DNA from: Candidatus Latescibacterota bacterium
Lineage (GTDB): Bacteria; Latescibacterota; MVCY01
DNA: 11,893 nt
Direction: 5' to 3'
Assembly: GCA_030669445.1 (NCBI GenBank)
Contig: DAOVDP010000021.1
Coordinates: 1-11,893, forward strand
Shown: in pieces, positions 1 to 5,914 of the stretch
Position numbering within the stretch: position 1 is the first letter of the stretch
Layout: every line of letters starts with the position of its first letter
Made by a program: the position numbers and the translations under genes
The notes under the pieces: generated by a model
Told to the model about the DNA's origin: nothing
The model's database searches: none
What the model saw: only the letters and a program-made list of their open reading frames with translations

Positions 1-356
1 TCAGAGACTTCGGAACCCCAGGGCATATCTGCCCATGCCTGGTAAGCATAAGTGATATGCTGCAACAGCACAGTTGAATCGATAGTTGCCAGCTCTACAG
101 GAGGCATATTGGCGATAAGGAAAGTAGTGCCCTCCCGTTGCTCCGGTACCACCTTTCGCAGAACCGAAGCTAATTGCTTCCAGTTCTCACCCGCAGAGTT
201 TAAGGCAGTTATGACCTGAGCCCGGTAAGTTGTGGGGATCAAAGCAACAGTCTCTTTGTTCTCTTCTGGATCGAATGCCGCCGTAGAACCAGGATTTAAC
301 AAGAATATAACGAAGAAAGAGAACAAAAGCAAGTGCCTTATCCTTCGCTCTAACAT
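1..356 (-). CDS. Transglutaminase-superfamily-like secreted protein, N-terminal part (runs off window)
   Basis: The frame stays open from an ATG at 354-356 to the left edge (118 codons). A Shine-Dalgarno GGAGGT sits about 6 bases upstream (363-368), which decides this start; an overlapping open frame beginning further upstream is its shadow. The first ~28 residues form a basic-then-hydrophobic signal peptide (MLERRIRHLLLFSFFVIFLL). Residues after ~60 (NWKQLASVLRKV, then EGTTFLIANMPP, LLQHITYAYQAW and ADMPWGSEV) match from memory the helical region that precedes the catalytic core in bacterial secreted transglutaminase-like proteins, with their usual LIANMP and AY.A....PWG signatures. The catalytic Cys-His-Asp region lies outside the window, so activity cannot be judged. 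The product is probably periplasmic or extracellular. The family call rests on pattern memory and is moderately secure; that this is a real gene is more secure. Confidence 0.65.
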   Translation of the reverse strand, partial: MLERRIRHLLLFSFFVIFLLNPGSTAAFDPEENKETVALIPTTYRAQVITALNSAGENWKQLASVLRKVVPEQREGTTFLIANMPPVELATIDSTVLLQHITYAYQAWADMPWGSEVS

Positions 357-415
357 CGTAATACCTCCATTTCCTTATTCTTGCTTTTTCCGGATTCATT
401 ATGTATAATTCTTCG

Positions 416-667
416 TTATTTATGTGTCAATATGGTCTCCTTCCTTTGAGATAGTTTTATCAATTCCCAAATATATGGACAGGGGCCTGCCATTGCAAGC
501 AATTTCTTCAAATCCTTTGGATACTGGTAACGATGTCCGTTATCACTTGCAGAAAAAGACTTGATTCTAACAGACCCTTGTATTATATTTTTCGTATTAC
601 AGAAGGGCAGCGCATAATGCTGTGACATTGCGCGCTTCTGCTGCTCAGACAAAGAAGCACTTTGCAT
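416..667 (-). CDS. Hypothetical 83-aa protein (doubtful)
   Basis: This is an open frame of 83 codons inside the 412-base gap between two divergent genes. The translation has a protein-like composition (for example DNGHRYQYPKDLKKLLAMAG followed by PCPYIWELIKLSQ), with no signal peptide or membrane segment. No ribosome binding site lies at the right distance from the ATG. The only purine-rich stretch (AAGGAG) is about 26 bases upstream, next to an in-frame stop, so the ATG may not be a real start. I recognise no family. It could be a small cytoplasmic protein, the 3' remnant of a longer gene, or a chance ORF. Confidence 0.3.
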   Translation of the reverse strand: MQSASLSEQQKRAMSQHYALPFCNTKNIIQGSVRIKSFSASDNGHRYQYPKDLKKLLAMAGPCPYIWELIKLSQRKETILTHK

Positions 668-768
668 TAGGGACGAGCCAAGTTCTGCATCTCCTTAGGA
701 AGACATATTCAGAATTCCTCCCAAAGTTATGAAAGTCGCAAAAACTCTGCTGAAAACCAGAAGGTGAA

Positions 769-966
769 ATGGAAATATCTCAAAGACATGGACAGCTATT
801 GGCAGACAAGTTGTTAGGCTTAGCAAATCTGCTGATTCTATTTAACGGTCCGCTATTTGTTCCCAAGGTGAGTCTTATCACGAAGGTTGGATCTAGCTTT
901 TTGGGGATATTGATATTCGCTATTCTCCATATTGTCAGTGCAAAATTAAATCAAGAGGGGGGATAA
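769..966 (+). CDS. Small two-helix membrane protein (65 aa)
   Basis: The ATG at 769 has AAGGTG about 3-4 bases upstream (761-766). The product is predicted to have two membrane segments: roughly residues 15-34 (LLGLANLLILFNGPLFV) and 42-59 (SSFLGILIFAILHIVSA), with a short polar N-terminus (MEISQRHGQLLADK) and a short polar tail. It ends 3 bases before the next small membrane-protein ORF, so the two are almost surely co-transcribed and probably act together. I do not recognise a named family. Paired tiny membrane proteins like these can be accessory subunits of transporters or oxidases, or hydrophobic toxin-like peptides; nothing in the sequence decides between them. Downstream lies a decayed gene fragment, not an obvious partner transporter. 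Confidence 0.6.
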   Translation: MEISQRHGQLLADKLLGLANLLILFNGPLFVPKVSLITKVGSSFLGILIFAILHIVSAKLNQEGG

Positions 967-969
967 CCT

Positions 970-1077
970 ATGGTCTTTTGGCCGATGTGGGTTTCGGGGG
1001 GATTAGTCGTTGTATTCGTCTTTTTTTTCTATCTTTGGCCAATACTCCGCCATAAGGAGAAGAAGAGCCACAAGTGA
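970..1077 (+). CDS. Single-pass mini membrane protein (35 aa)
   Basis: This very short frame starts at ATG 970-972 and ends at TGA 1075-1077. A strong purine-rich Shine-Dalgarno run (GAGGGGGGA, 955-963) sits at good spacing and overlaps the end of the preceding 65-aa gene. The product has one hydrophobic segment (VSGGLVVVFVFFFYLWPIL, about residues 8-26) between a short periplasmic-side N-terminus with two tryptophans and a strongly basic tail (RHKEKKSHK). By the positive-inside rule the tail should face the cytoplasm. The form resembles small accessory subunits of symporters or respiratory complexes, but I cannot name a family. The tight spacing to its neighbour argues for a functional pair. 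Confidence 0.58.
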   Translation: MVFWPMWVSGGLVVVFVFFFYLWPILRHKEKKSHK

Positions 1078-1120
1078 AGCTACGCTCCTTTCAACTATGC
1101 CTGCTGTGATGAGAAAATGA

Positions 1121-1291
1121 GGCGTCGGGGGGGGAGGCGTTTATATTGCGGGGTTCCTGGTCCGGTGGGATGGGAAGGATAACTCCGGGAGGGATGTAGC
1201 CAGCGGCATCTACCTCTACCGTCTCCAGGACCGTATGGGTTCTGGGAGGGAGAATTTCACGCAGACGAGGCGGATGATCCTCCTGAGGTGA
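1121..1291 (+). pseudogene. Remnant of a FlgD-Ig / type IX-style C-terminal sorting domain
   Basis: An open stretch of 56 codons ends in TGA (1289-1291) and reads ...AGFLVRWDGKDNSG, then RDVASGIYLYRL, then, after a short insertion, FTQTRRMILLR. From memory this is the signature of the C-terminal FlgD-Ig-like/secretion-signal tail of large secreted FCB-group proteins (typically VRWDGRDDSGREVASGIYLYRL..G...TRKMVLLR). Those tails sit at the end of proteins of many hundred residues. Here the frame is closed by TGA at 1118-1120, immediately followed by a low-complexity segment containing a run of eight G (1127-1134), and I see no matching upstream body. I therefore read it as the surviving 3' end of a deleted or decayed gene. 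A small insertion (about MGSGREN) interrupts the usual RL.AG.FTQ spacing. A 119-codon open frame on the opposite strand covers the same DNA and is its antisense shadow. Confidence 0.72.
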
Positions 1292-1436
1292 ACTGCTTCG
1301 CAGAGAGGAATTCACGAAAAACCGCCTGCCCAAACGCTGTTTAGCGACTGGACCAGGAGATGCCACAAATATTATAAGAATCGGTTTGTAAAAAGAACAA
1401 AACGACTTTGCACCAGAGGAGCTATTTGAACCTAAG

Positions 1437-2117
1437 ATGATACCTTTCAAAGATGACTGCCGCGTCCGAAGTTTTCCTTTTGTGACTATTGGTATTGTGG
1501 TGGTGAATGTGTTAGTTTTCCTATATCAGCTTTCGGCAGGGCAAGCGGAATTCCAACGTTTCGTGATGCAGATGGGCTTCATCCCCTACGAAGTCACCCA
1601 TTTTGTGAACCTGAGACCAGAGTCGGTTGTACCACTTTACCTGACTCCGTTCACCGCAATGTTCGTGCACGGAGGGATTCTGCACCTTTTCGGGAATATG
1701 CTCTACCTATGGATATTCGGCGACAACATTGAGGATGTCTTAGGGCATCTCCGCTTTCTGCTCTTTTACTTAGGGTGTGGGATTATCGCTGCTGGAGTGC
1801 AAGTGTTTTTTGAGCCGAACTCTCAGTTGCCTATGATCGGTGCCAGTGGAGCAGTTGCTGGTGTTCTGGGAGCTTTTCTGATCTGTTTCCCCACCGCCCG
1901 GGTGTACACATTGGTATTTCCGTTCTTTTTCCGAGCCCTCAGAATCCCGGCCTTATTTTTCCTGGGACTGTGGTTTCTAATCCAGTTGAGTAATGCATTG
2001 GGGAGGTCTACCGGTGGGATTGCTTGGTTTGCTCACATCGGAGGTTTTATTGCCGGGGTTGTCCTGATACGCAAATACCGAAGAGGTAGAACCAGGTTTA
2101 CTAAAATCAAAGCTTAA
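1437..2117 (+). CDS. Rhomboid family intramembrane serine protease
   Basis: This 226-aa polytopic membrane protein cleaves transmembrane substrates within the inner membrane. The N-terminus (MIPFKDDCRVRSFPFVT, then a first membrane segment) is the standard start of bacterial rhomboids, which supports the ATG despite a GAGGA about 16 bases upstream. Family motifs appear in order: HGGILHLFGNMLYLWIFGDN (residues 78-97, with the conserved His and Asn of the oxyanion region), GASGAVAGVLG with the nucleophile Ser137, and AHIGGFIAG with the catalytic His200. About six membrane helices are visible and the tail is basic (IRKYRRGRTRFTKIKA). Both catalytic residues are present, so it should be active; substrates cannot be read from the sequence. 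Its TAA directly abuts the stop codon of the convergent FmdE-domain gene, with no room for a terminator between them. Confidence 0.94.
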   Translation: MIPFKDDCRVRSFPFVTIGIVVVNVLVFLYQLSAGQAEFQRFVMQMGFIPYEVTHFVNLRPESVVPLYLTPFTAMFVHGGILHLFGNMLYLWIFGDNIEDVLGHLRFLLFYLGCGIIAAGVQVFFEPNSQLPMIGASGAVAGVLGAFLICFPTARVYTLVFPFFFRALRIPALFFLGLWFLIQLSNALGRSTGGIAWFAHIGGFIAGVVLIRKYRRGRTRFTKIKA

Positions 2118-2537
2118 CTATTTTCCAAGATGCACGACTTTTATTTGGAAAAGCCGCTCTTCGGGCATTGTCCAGAGTTGCAGGGCCAATTTCTCCTGAG
2201 CTTCACTCTCACAGTTTCGGATACTTTCCAGCACCTCTGGACGCAGTTTCACCTCCAGTTGCTCTGTGTTGTTAAGCGCTACAGCGCAAGGTTCCATTGC
2301 CTCCATTATCTGTATGCCGCCATTACCCACAGTAGCTGGGGTGGAGAGTTGAAGCCCATCAACAATACAGGAAACAGGAGGAACATTACCGGTAAATGCC
2401 TTTATCTTAAAAGAGAAAGGGATCTCTCCCAGTTTTTGTGTTATCGCCTGCCCCATCCTTAACCCAACTGTTACATAGGGACCCAAATGGCTGTGGAACT
2501 GCTTAGCCTTCTCCAACTCAGGGGGTAATTCTGACAA
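2118..2537 (-). CDS. FmdE-domain protein (short, no zinc-ribbon tail)
   Basis: The product is about 139-141 aa and matches the N-terminal domain of FmdE (named after the molybdenum formylmethanofuran dehydrogenase operon of methanogens; widespread in anaerobes outside that pathway). Visible signatures are FHSHLGPYVTVGLRMG near the N-terminus and PPVSCIVDGLQLSTPATVGNGG in the middle, corresponding to family motifs HGHLGPYL.LG.RMG and SC..DG.Q..TG.T.GKGN. The C-terminal zinc ribbon of longer members is absent. An ATG at 2541-2543 directly abuts AAGGAGG (2544-2550), leaving no spacing. The TTG two codons later (2535-2537) has a 6-base spacing and is my preferred start. The gene overlaps the end of the ECF S-component gene, implying translational coupling. 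The function is unknown; context suggests handling of a metal or metal-cofactor imported by that transporter, which is inference. Confidence 0.82.
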   Translation of the reverse strand: MSELPPELEKAKQFHSHLGPYVTVGLRMGQAITQKLGEIPFSFKIKAFTGNVPPVSCIVDGLQLSTPATVGNGGIQIMEAMEPCAVALNNTEQLEVKLRPEVLESIRNCESEAQEKLALQLWTMPEERLFQIKVVHLGK

Positions 2538-3102
2538 TCTCATCCTCCTTGTTATCTACTCGGTTATGAGAGAATTTCTTGATGAAGAGCGGAATAAGGA
2601 CAAGCTGGCTGATGATACCTGGTAATCCGATTGTGATTCCAAGGATCACAAGGCCCGAAATCGTCTTCTGACTCCCCGGATGGAAACCCAAGATATGCAC
2701 CATTGGCCACCACGCCAAACCATAAACGATCCGACCAGCGACTATCACAGCCGGCAACGCAATCCAGACGTTGATCTTAAATCGTGTATACAGCCACCCA
2801 CTCATTGCCCCGTAAGTTATCAACTCCGGAACCATCATCAGCACCGTTGGGAAAGGGGGCATCCCTGTTAGCAAAAAGCTTAGGACCGGGCTGAAGAAAC
2901 CCACCAGCAGGCCGCTGAATGGTCCGAACAGAAATCCGGCTATAATTACCGGAAAGTGCATTGGTAAGAAGACCTTGCCCGCAATCCCGAACTGGTGGAA
3001 AAGCATCGGCACAAGCACGCCCAGAGCAATCAACAAAGCAGTATAGACCCAAAAATGAGTAGCGTGAGTTCTCTTTGTCAGCATTGGTTGACTTACGGTC
3101 AT
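2518..3102 (-). CDS. ECF transporter S component (substrate-binding membrane subunit)
   Basis: This 194-aa protein has about six hydrophobic segments and no signal peptide. The block VFLPMHFPVIIAGFLFGPFS, then GLLVGFFSPVLSFLLTGMPP, is the hallmark of energy-coupling-factor S components (family pattern MH.PV...G.L.GP..G...G...P..S..LTGMPP), which capture a vitamin or metal for import. The tail is basic and polar (KKFSHNRVDNKEDE). The ATPase (EcfA) and T subunits are not in the window, so they must be shared or encoded elsewhere. The start has no Shine-Dalgarno, only AACGAAAG, and lies 6 bases after the stop of a possible 23-codon leader ORF, which could supply ribosomes by reinitiation. The next gene encodes an FmdE-domain protein overlapping its 3' end. 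A TonB-dependent receptor lies just upstream on the same strand. The substrate cannot be named from the sequence. Confidence 0.85.
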   Translation of the reverse strand: MTVSQPMLTKRTHATHFWVYTALLIALGVLVPMLFHQFGIAGKVFLPMHFPVIIAGFLFGPFSGLLVGFFSPVLSFLLTGMPPFPTVLMMVPELITYGAMSGWLYTRFKINVWIALPAVIVAGRIVYGLAWWPMVHILGFHPGSQKTISGLVILGITIGLPGIISQLVLIPLFIKKFSHNRVDNKEDEIVRITP

Positions 3103-3108
3103 CTTTCG

Positions 3109-3180
3109 TTATATTGAATTATCCGTAGTTAAATAAAATTCAGCTTTTTCGTCCCGGTTTTTCCTGTCGTTTTGCTTCAT
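3109..3180 (-). CDS. Possible 23-aa leader ORF upstream of the ECF S component
   Basis: This short frame begins with ATG 3178-3180 behind AGGGAAAGGA and ends in TAA (3109-3111), 6 bases before the S-component ATG. It encodes a hydrophilic, charged peptide beginning MKQNDRKNRDEKAEF. The downstream gene lacks its own ribosome binding site, so reinitiation after this ORF would be a simple way to translate it. It may equally be chance, because short open frames are common in leaders. There is no run of a single amino acid that would suggest classical attenuation. Confidence 0.3.
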   Translation of the reverse strand: MKQNDRKNRDEKAEFYLTTDNSI

Positions 3181-3225
3181 TCCTTTCCCTATACTTAAGA
3201 ACCTGCAGGCTAAAATATAAGCATA

Positions 3226-3273
3226 TAAGGCGGACACAGCAAGTAAAATAGGTTCCTCTCTGTGTCCGCCTTA
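3226..3273 (-). terminator. Strong 14-bp hairpin downstream of the TonB receptor gene
   Basis: The arms at 3226-3239 (TAAGGCGGACACAG) and 3260-3273 (CTGTGTCCGCCTTA) are perfect reverse complements around a 20-base loop. The hairpin starts 16 bases after the receptor stop codon, as expected for a 3'-end structure. Read leftward it is followed by ATATGCTTATATTTT, a weak T-rich stretch rather than a clean U-tract. It separates the receptor from the ECF/FmdE unit. It could be an intrinsic terminator, a transcript-stabilising structure, or a copy of a dispersed palindrome. Confidence 0.6.
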
Positions 3274-3288
3274 CGCTACTCATAGGTT

Positions 3289-5118
3289 TCAAAACTTGGT
3301 GGTCATCCCAATGGCGAATGTCCTTTTGGGCATCGAATAAAGACCTGCTGCTCCGCCAGAAAGGTCTGCATAGATCTCATAGCCCTTATCCAGAATATTG
3401 TTGACTGCAAGGAATGCTCCCAGACCAGGAATGACCTCGTAGCTCAACTTGGTATTGGCTACAAGGTAATCAGAAATGGGCTCCTTTCGACTGTCTCCGG
3501 CGAAATAATCAGCTACATATTGACCACTCAGAGAAATAGCAAGCCTATCTCTTGCATACCTTAGGGCAAGATCAACCTTATCTCCTGGCCGGCCTGTGGT
3601 CTTTTCACCCGGATCAAGGTAGGTGTAGTAAATCCGACCTGAAAGTCCCTTACTAATCTGAGCCCTGAGGCCGATCTCCATCCCTTTAAACTTGAATTCC
3701 CCGGTGTTTTGGAACTGAAAGGGAGGAAAGCCGGGAACGTTTTCTTTCTGGATGAGGTTTTCGCCCTTCATCCTGTATCCAACAAGATCGATACTCACCC
3801 CTTCTATTATCCGCTGGACAAGCCCCACCTCGTAGTTCCAGACCTCTTCCGATTTGAGATCGGTATTGGACGGCGGGAACAGGTACAACTCGTTGATCTG
3901 AGGAGCGCGGAAGCCTTTGTTCACCGCCCCTCGCAGGACTGTTCCTTCTCTCGGATGGACGACCAGTCCCACCTGAGGACAAAGCACGTCACCTGCAATC
4001 TCATCGTGGTTGTATCGTGCACCGAAGGTGAGGATGAGCTTTTCTAAAAGGATCTGCTCATCGTGGAAGAAAACCGCATATTCGGTCTTGTCCCACTCGC
4101 CTTTTGAAACTCTCTCTCCGCCTTGCTGTCTAAATTCTGCCCCCAGAGTTAGCTCATTTCCGGCAAAAACACTTCCTGAGCCATTGAGCACTACACCATT
4201 GGTGAAGTCCTTGGAGTGCCAGCCGTCAGAGAATTCGTGCTCACCGAAATTTCGGTAGACCTTAAGCAGGCCATCGCACTTCTCCCATTTGCCCATGAGA
4301 GTCAGATCCACTGCGCCTCTTTTATAGTCATTCCAGGTTTCCGAAGCCGGGGTATCGGGATCGGTAGCTCGCAGCGGTTCTTCCTTATGGCCGGTGAAGT
4401 ACTTACCAGTGAGGACTGCCTCCAGATCGTCGGGGATTCCGTAGCCAACCCGAGCAGTGAAGTCGCTGCCGTCATACGCAGAATTCGGCAGATGGCCGTT
4501 GCTCTGCCGTTTGTCTGTGGTAGCATAAAAATTCAAAGATCCTCTCGATCCCCCAGCACGCAGTCGGTGCCGGTAAGTATTGTGAGTACCGTATGAGAGG
4601 GTGTAATCCATCTCCATAGGTTTTGTCGGCCTTCTAGTGATGATGTTGATCACCCCTCCCAGGGCATCTGAGCCGTAGAGGACTGATGCCGGCCCGCGAA
4701 CCACCTCAATGCGCTCCACATTGTCTAAGGGAAGCGAATGGGTAACCGTGCAGCCGAAAAGCCCCATCTTTACCGGCCGTCCATCCACCAGCACCATCAC
4801 CATCCTCCCTCTTCCACCGATGCCTCTGATATCGACATCGGCTCTTCCGAAGGCTCCTGTGCGCTGGACAAAAAGCCCTGGCAGTGTATTCAGGATATCC
4901 GTGCAGGAGTTGGCGTTCGAGGCCTCGATATCCTCTCGAGTAATGACGCTCACAGTCGCGGAGAGATCCTTCACTGATTTCTCTGTCCGAGTTGCCGTAA
5001 CAACAATCTCTGGCACCTCGTATTCGGGTGTTTCCTCTTCTTGTCCCTGAACTGCAGGGGACAGCAACAACAGAGAAAACAACATCCAAAGAGTTATTCC
5101 TTTTTTAAACAGACGCAT
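3289..5118 (-). CDS. TonB-dependent outer-membrane receptor (BtuB/CirA-like)
   Basis: This 609-aa receptor moves a scarce ligand across the outer membrane using TonB-ExbBD energy. A signal peptide covers residues 1-25 (basic MRLFKKG, hydrophobic core, cut after AVQG). A TonB-box-like EIVVTATR lies at 37-44, followed by the plug domain to about residue 165 with its conserved end VRGPASVLYGSDALGGVINI. The rest is a 22-strand-type barrel rich in alternating aromatic strands, ending in the terminal Phe (FAIGMTTKF) needed for outer-membrane assembly. A length near 600 aa fits the vitamin B12/catecholate-siderophore (BtuB/CirA) group rather than SusC-type receptors. AAGGA lies about 7 bases before the ATG. 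The downstream ECF S component and FmdE genes suggest a metal or metal-cofactor ligand, but I found no cobalamin-riboswitch core upstream. Cys72 and Cys123 in the plug are the only unusual residues noted. Confidence 0.94.
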   Translation of the reverse strand: MRLFKKGITLWMLFSLLLLSPAVQGQEEETPEYEVPEIVVTATRTEKSVKDLSATVSVITREDIEASNANSCTDILNTLPGLFVQRTGAFGRADVDIRGIGGRGRMVMVLVDGRPVKMGLFGCTVTHSLPLDNVERIEVVRGPASVLYGSDALGGVINIITRRPTKPMEMDYTLSYGTHNTYRHRLRAGGSRGSLNFYATTDKRQSNGHLPNSAYDGSDFTARVGYGIPDDLEAVLTGKYFTGHKEEPLRATDPDTPASETWNDYKRGAVDLTLMGKWEKCDGLLKVYRNFGEHEFSDGWHSKDFTNGVVLNGSGSVFAGNELTLGAEFRQQGGERVSKGEWDKTEYAVFFHDEQILLEKLILTFGARYNHDEIAGDVLCPQVGLVVHPREGTVLRGAVNKGFRAPQINELYLFPPSNTDLKSEEVWNYEVGLVQRIIEGVSIDLVGYRMKGENLIQKENVPGFPPFQFQNTGEFKFKGMEIGLRAQISKGLSGRIYYTYLDPGEKTTGRPGDKVDLALRYARDRLAISLSGQYVADYFAGDSRKEPISDYLVANTKLSYEVIPGLGAFLAVNNILDKGYEIYADLSGGAAGLYSMPKRTFAIGMTTKF

Positions 5119-5263
5119 TTTTTTCCTTTCGTTGATTAAAAAATCAGACGAGGAGTTTTGTGATTAAAAGGTGAAAAAGAGGCCTTCGTGGCGCACCGTT
5201 GTTGCTTATTTTACTCTCTCTTGATCAAGATCCTATTTACAGTCTGCCCAGAAATAGCACATT

Positions 5264-5300
5264 TTTGTCGTTCCCGCTAAAGGCGTGCGGGAATGACAAA
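5264..5300. repeat. Palindromic intergenic element of the GTCATTCCCGC type
   Basis: The arms GTCGTTCCCGC (5267-5277) and GCGGGAATGAC (5287-5297) pair with one G-T wobble around a 9-base loop, and flanking TTT/AAA extends the dyad. From memory, GTCATTCCCGC...GCGGGAA palindromes are dispersed intergenic repeats in many environmental bacterial genomes. Here it sits about 150 bases upstream of the TonB receptor start. It may be a neutral repeat or may form a transcript hairpin. Confidence 0.6.
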
Positions 5301-5428
5301 TCCGGACAAACAGTATTTGGGCCATCGAATAGCAAGGTTTTCTATGGCGAAAATCTGTTGCTGTATCACATCCCTCCTTTTTTTCAGCCTTCAGGGCCGT
5401 ATAGTCGAGTCTCCAGGGCTCGCAGTAT

Positions 5429-5480
5429 AAAAAAACCACGAAAGCGCTGTTCCCCTACAGAGGAGTGTCAACCTTCGTGG
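5429..5480 (-). terminator. Terminator-like hairpin with T7 tract upstream of the TonB receptor
   Basis: Read leftward, CCACGAAGG (5472-5480) pairs with CTTTCGTGG (5436-5444) across a 27-base loop, with one G-T wobble, and is followed at once by seven T (5429-5435). This is intrinsic-terminator architecture. It lies 430 bases after the hydrolase stop and about 310 bases before the receptor start, so it could end the hydrolase transcript or act as an attenuator in the receptor leader. The long loop makes it weaker than a textbook terminator. CCACGAAGG recurs at 5183-5191. Confidence 0.5.
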
Positions 5481-5559
5481 TTGAATATCCCAGAAATCGC
5501 ATTTCTTGAGCTTATGAAATAAAACCTGTCTTAAAGAGCTTGGGAAATAAGTGAGGAAA

Positions 5560-5588
5560 AAGATAAACAGTTCAGAGGGAAATGTCAA
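5560..5588 (-). promoter_or_regulatory. Candidate sigma70 promoter reading toward the TonB receptor
   Basis: Read leftward, TTGACA (5583-5588) and TATCTT (5560-5565) are separated by exactly 17 bases. A transcript from here would pass through the T7 hairpin at 5429-5480 before reaching the receptor start at 5118, giving a leader of more than 400 bases. This is a consensus match only, and receptor transcription may begin closer to the gene. Confidence 0.4.
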
Positions 5589-5645
5589 GGTTTTTTTGCG
5601 GGCACTCCACTGAAGAAACCTGAACCTATTCAAAATCACTGAGGA

Positions 5646-5662
5646 CACGAATTTTCACGAAT
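5646..5662. repeat. CACGAAT direct repeat (intergenic repeat fragment)
   Basis: CACGAAT occurs at 5646-5652 and 5656-5662 with three T between them. TTAGTGTTAATTTGTGGTTG follows some 30 bases later (5691-5710). From memory, combinations of this kind (CACAAATTAACAC...ATTCGTGAAAATTCGTG) are common non-coding repeats in environmental bacterial genomes. No coding or regulatory role is visible. Confidence 0.35.
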
Positions 5663-5785
5663 CAAAAGAATCTCTAAGCTGATTGTTAAATTAGTGTTAA
5701 TTTGTGGTTGTGCGAAAAAATTCGGCGGGAGCGAAAACGGACTTGGCCAAGATCAATAGTCCAGGGATCATCCGCCATATCTGGT

Positions 5786-5914
5786 TTACCATCTCCTGTG
5801 AGCAGCTTTTCGGGCCTGTTGTTTAAACGTGCCCCAACCAGAGCCAGTAGACCAGAAGCAGCGAAAATTCTTCGAATACTACCTGGTGGCCAAAGGCAAC
5901 CAATTCACTTCACT
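5786..5914 (-). pseudogene. Possible decayed coding remnant downstream of the hydrolase
   Basis: Read leftward just after the hydrolase stop, one frame gives NWLPLATR, an in-frame TAG, then YSKNFRCFWSTGSGWGTFKQ and a further ten codons to TAA. The aromatic- and glycine-rich FRCFWSTGSGWGTF segment looks more like conserved protein than random DNA, but I cannot assign a family. Other frames in the same stretch are also open for 50-70 codons, so this may be chance. The remaining intergenic DNA from 5119 to 5785 holds only the promoter, hairpin and repeat features listed separately. Confidence 0.22.

Noticed and set aside
187..399. A 70-codon minus-strand frame at the left end
   Set aside because: It overlaps in another frame the signal-peptide-bearing gene that has a proper GGAGGT site and family-like sequence.
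1340..1436. Promoter for the rhomboid gene (TGGACC ... TATAAG)
   Set aside because: The -35 match is poor and the spacing is 18 bases; not strong enough to list.
1091..1450. A 119-codon proline-rich open frame on the minus strand
   Set aside because: It begins only with TTG, has no ribosome binding site, overlaps the rhomboid start, and is antisense to the sorting-domain remnant, whose plus-strand translation has a clear family signature.
2130..2462. A 110-codon plus-strand frame
   Set aside because: It is entirely antisense to the FmdE-domain gene, which has family motifs.
5119..5700. Cobalamin riboswitch upstream of the TonB receptor
   Set aside because: The receptor type and phrases such as TGTCCGG and CCCGC prompted a look, but the conserved B12-box (GCCACTG) and core segments are not present in order.
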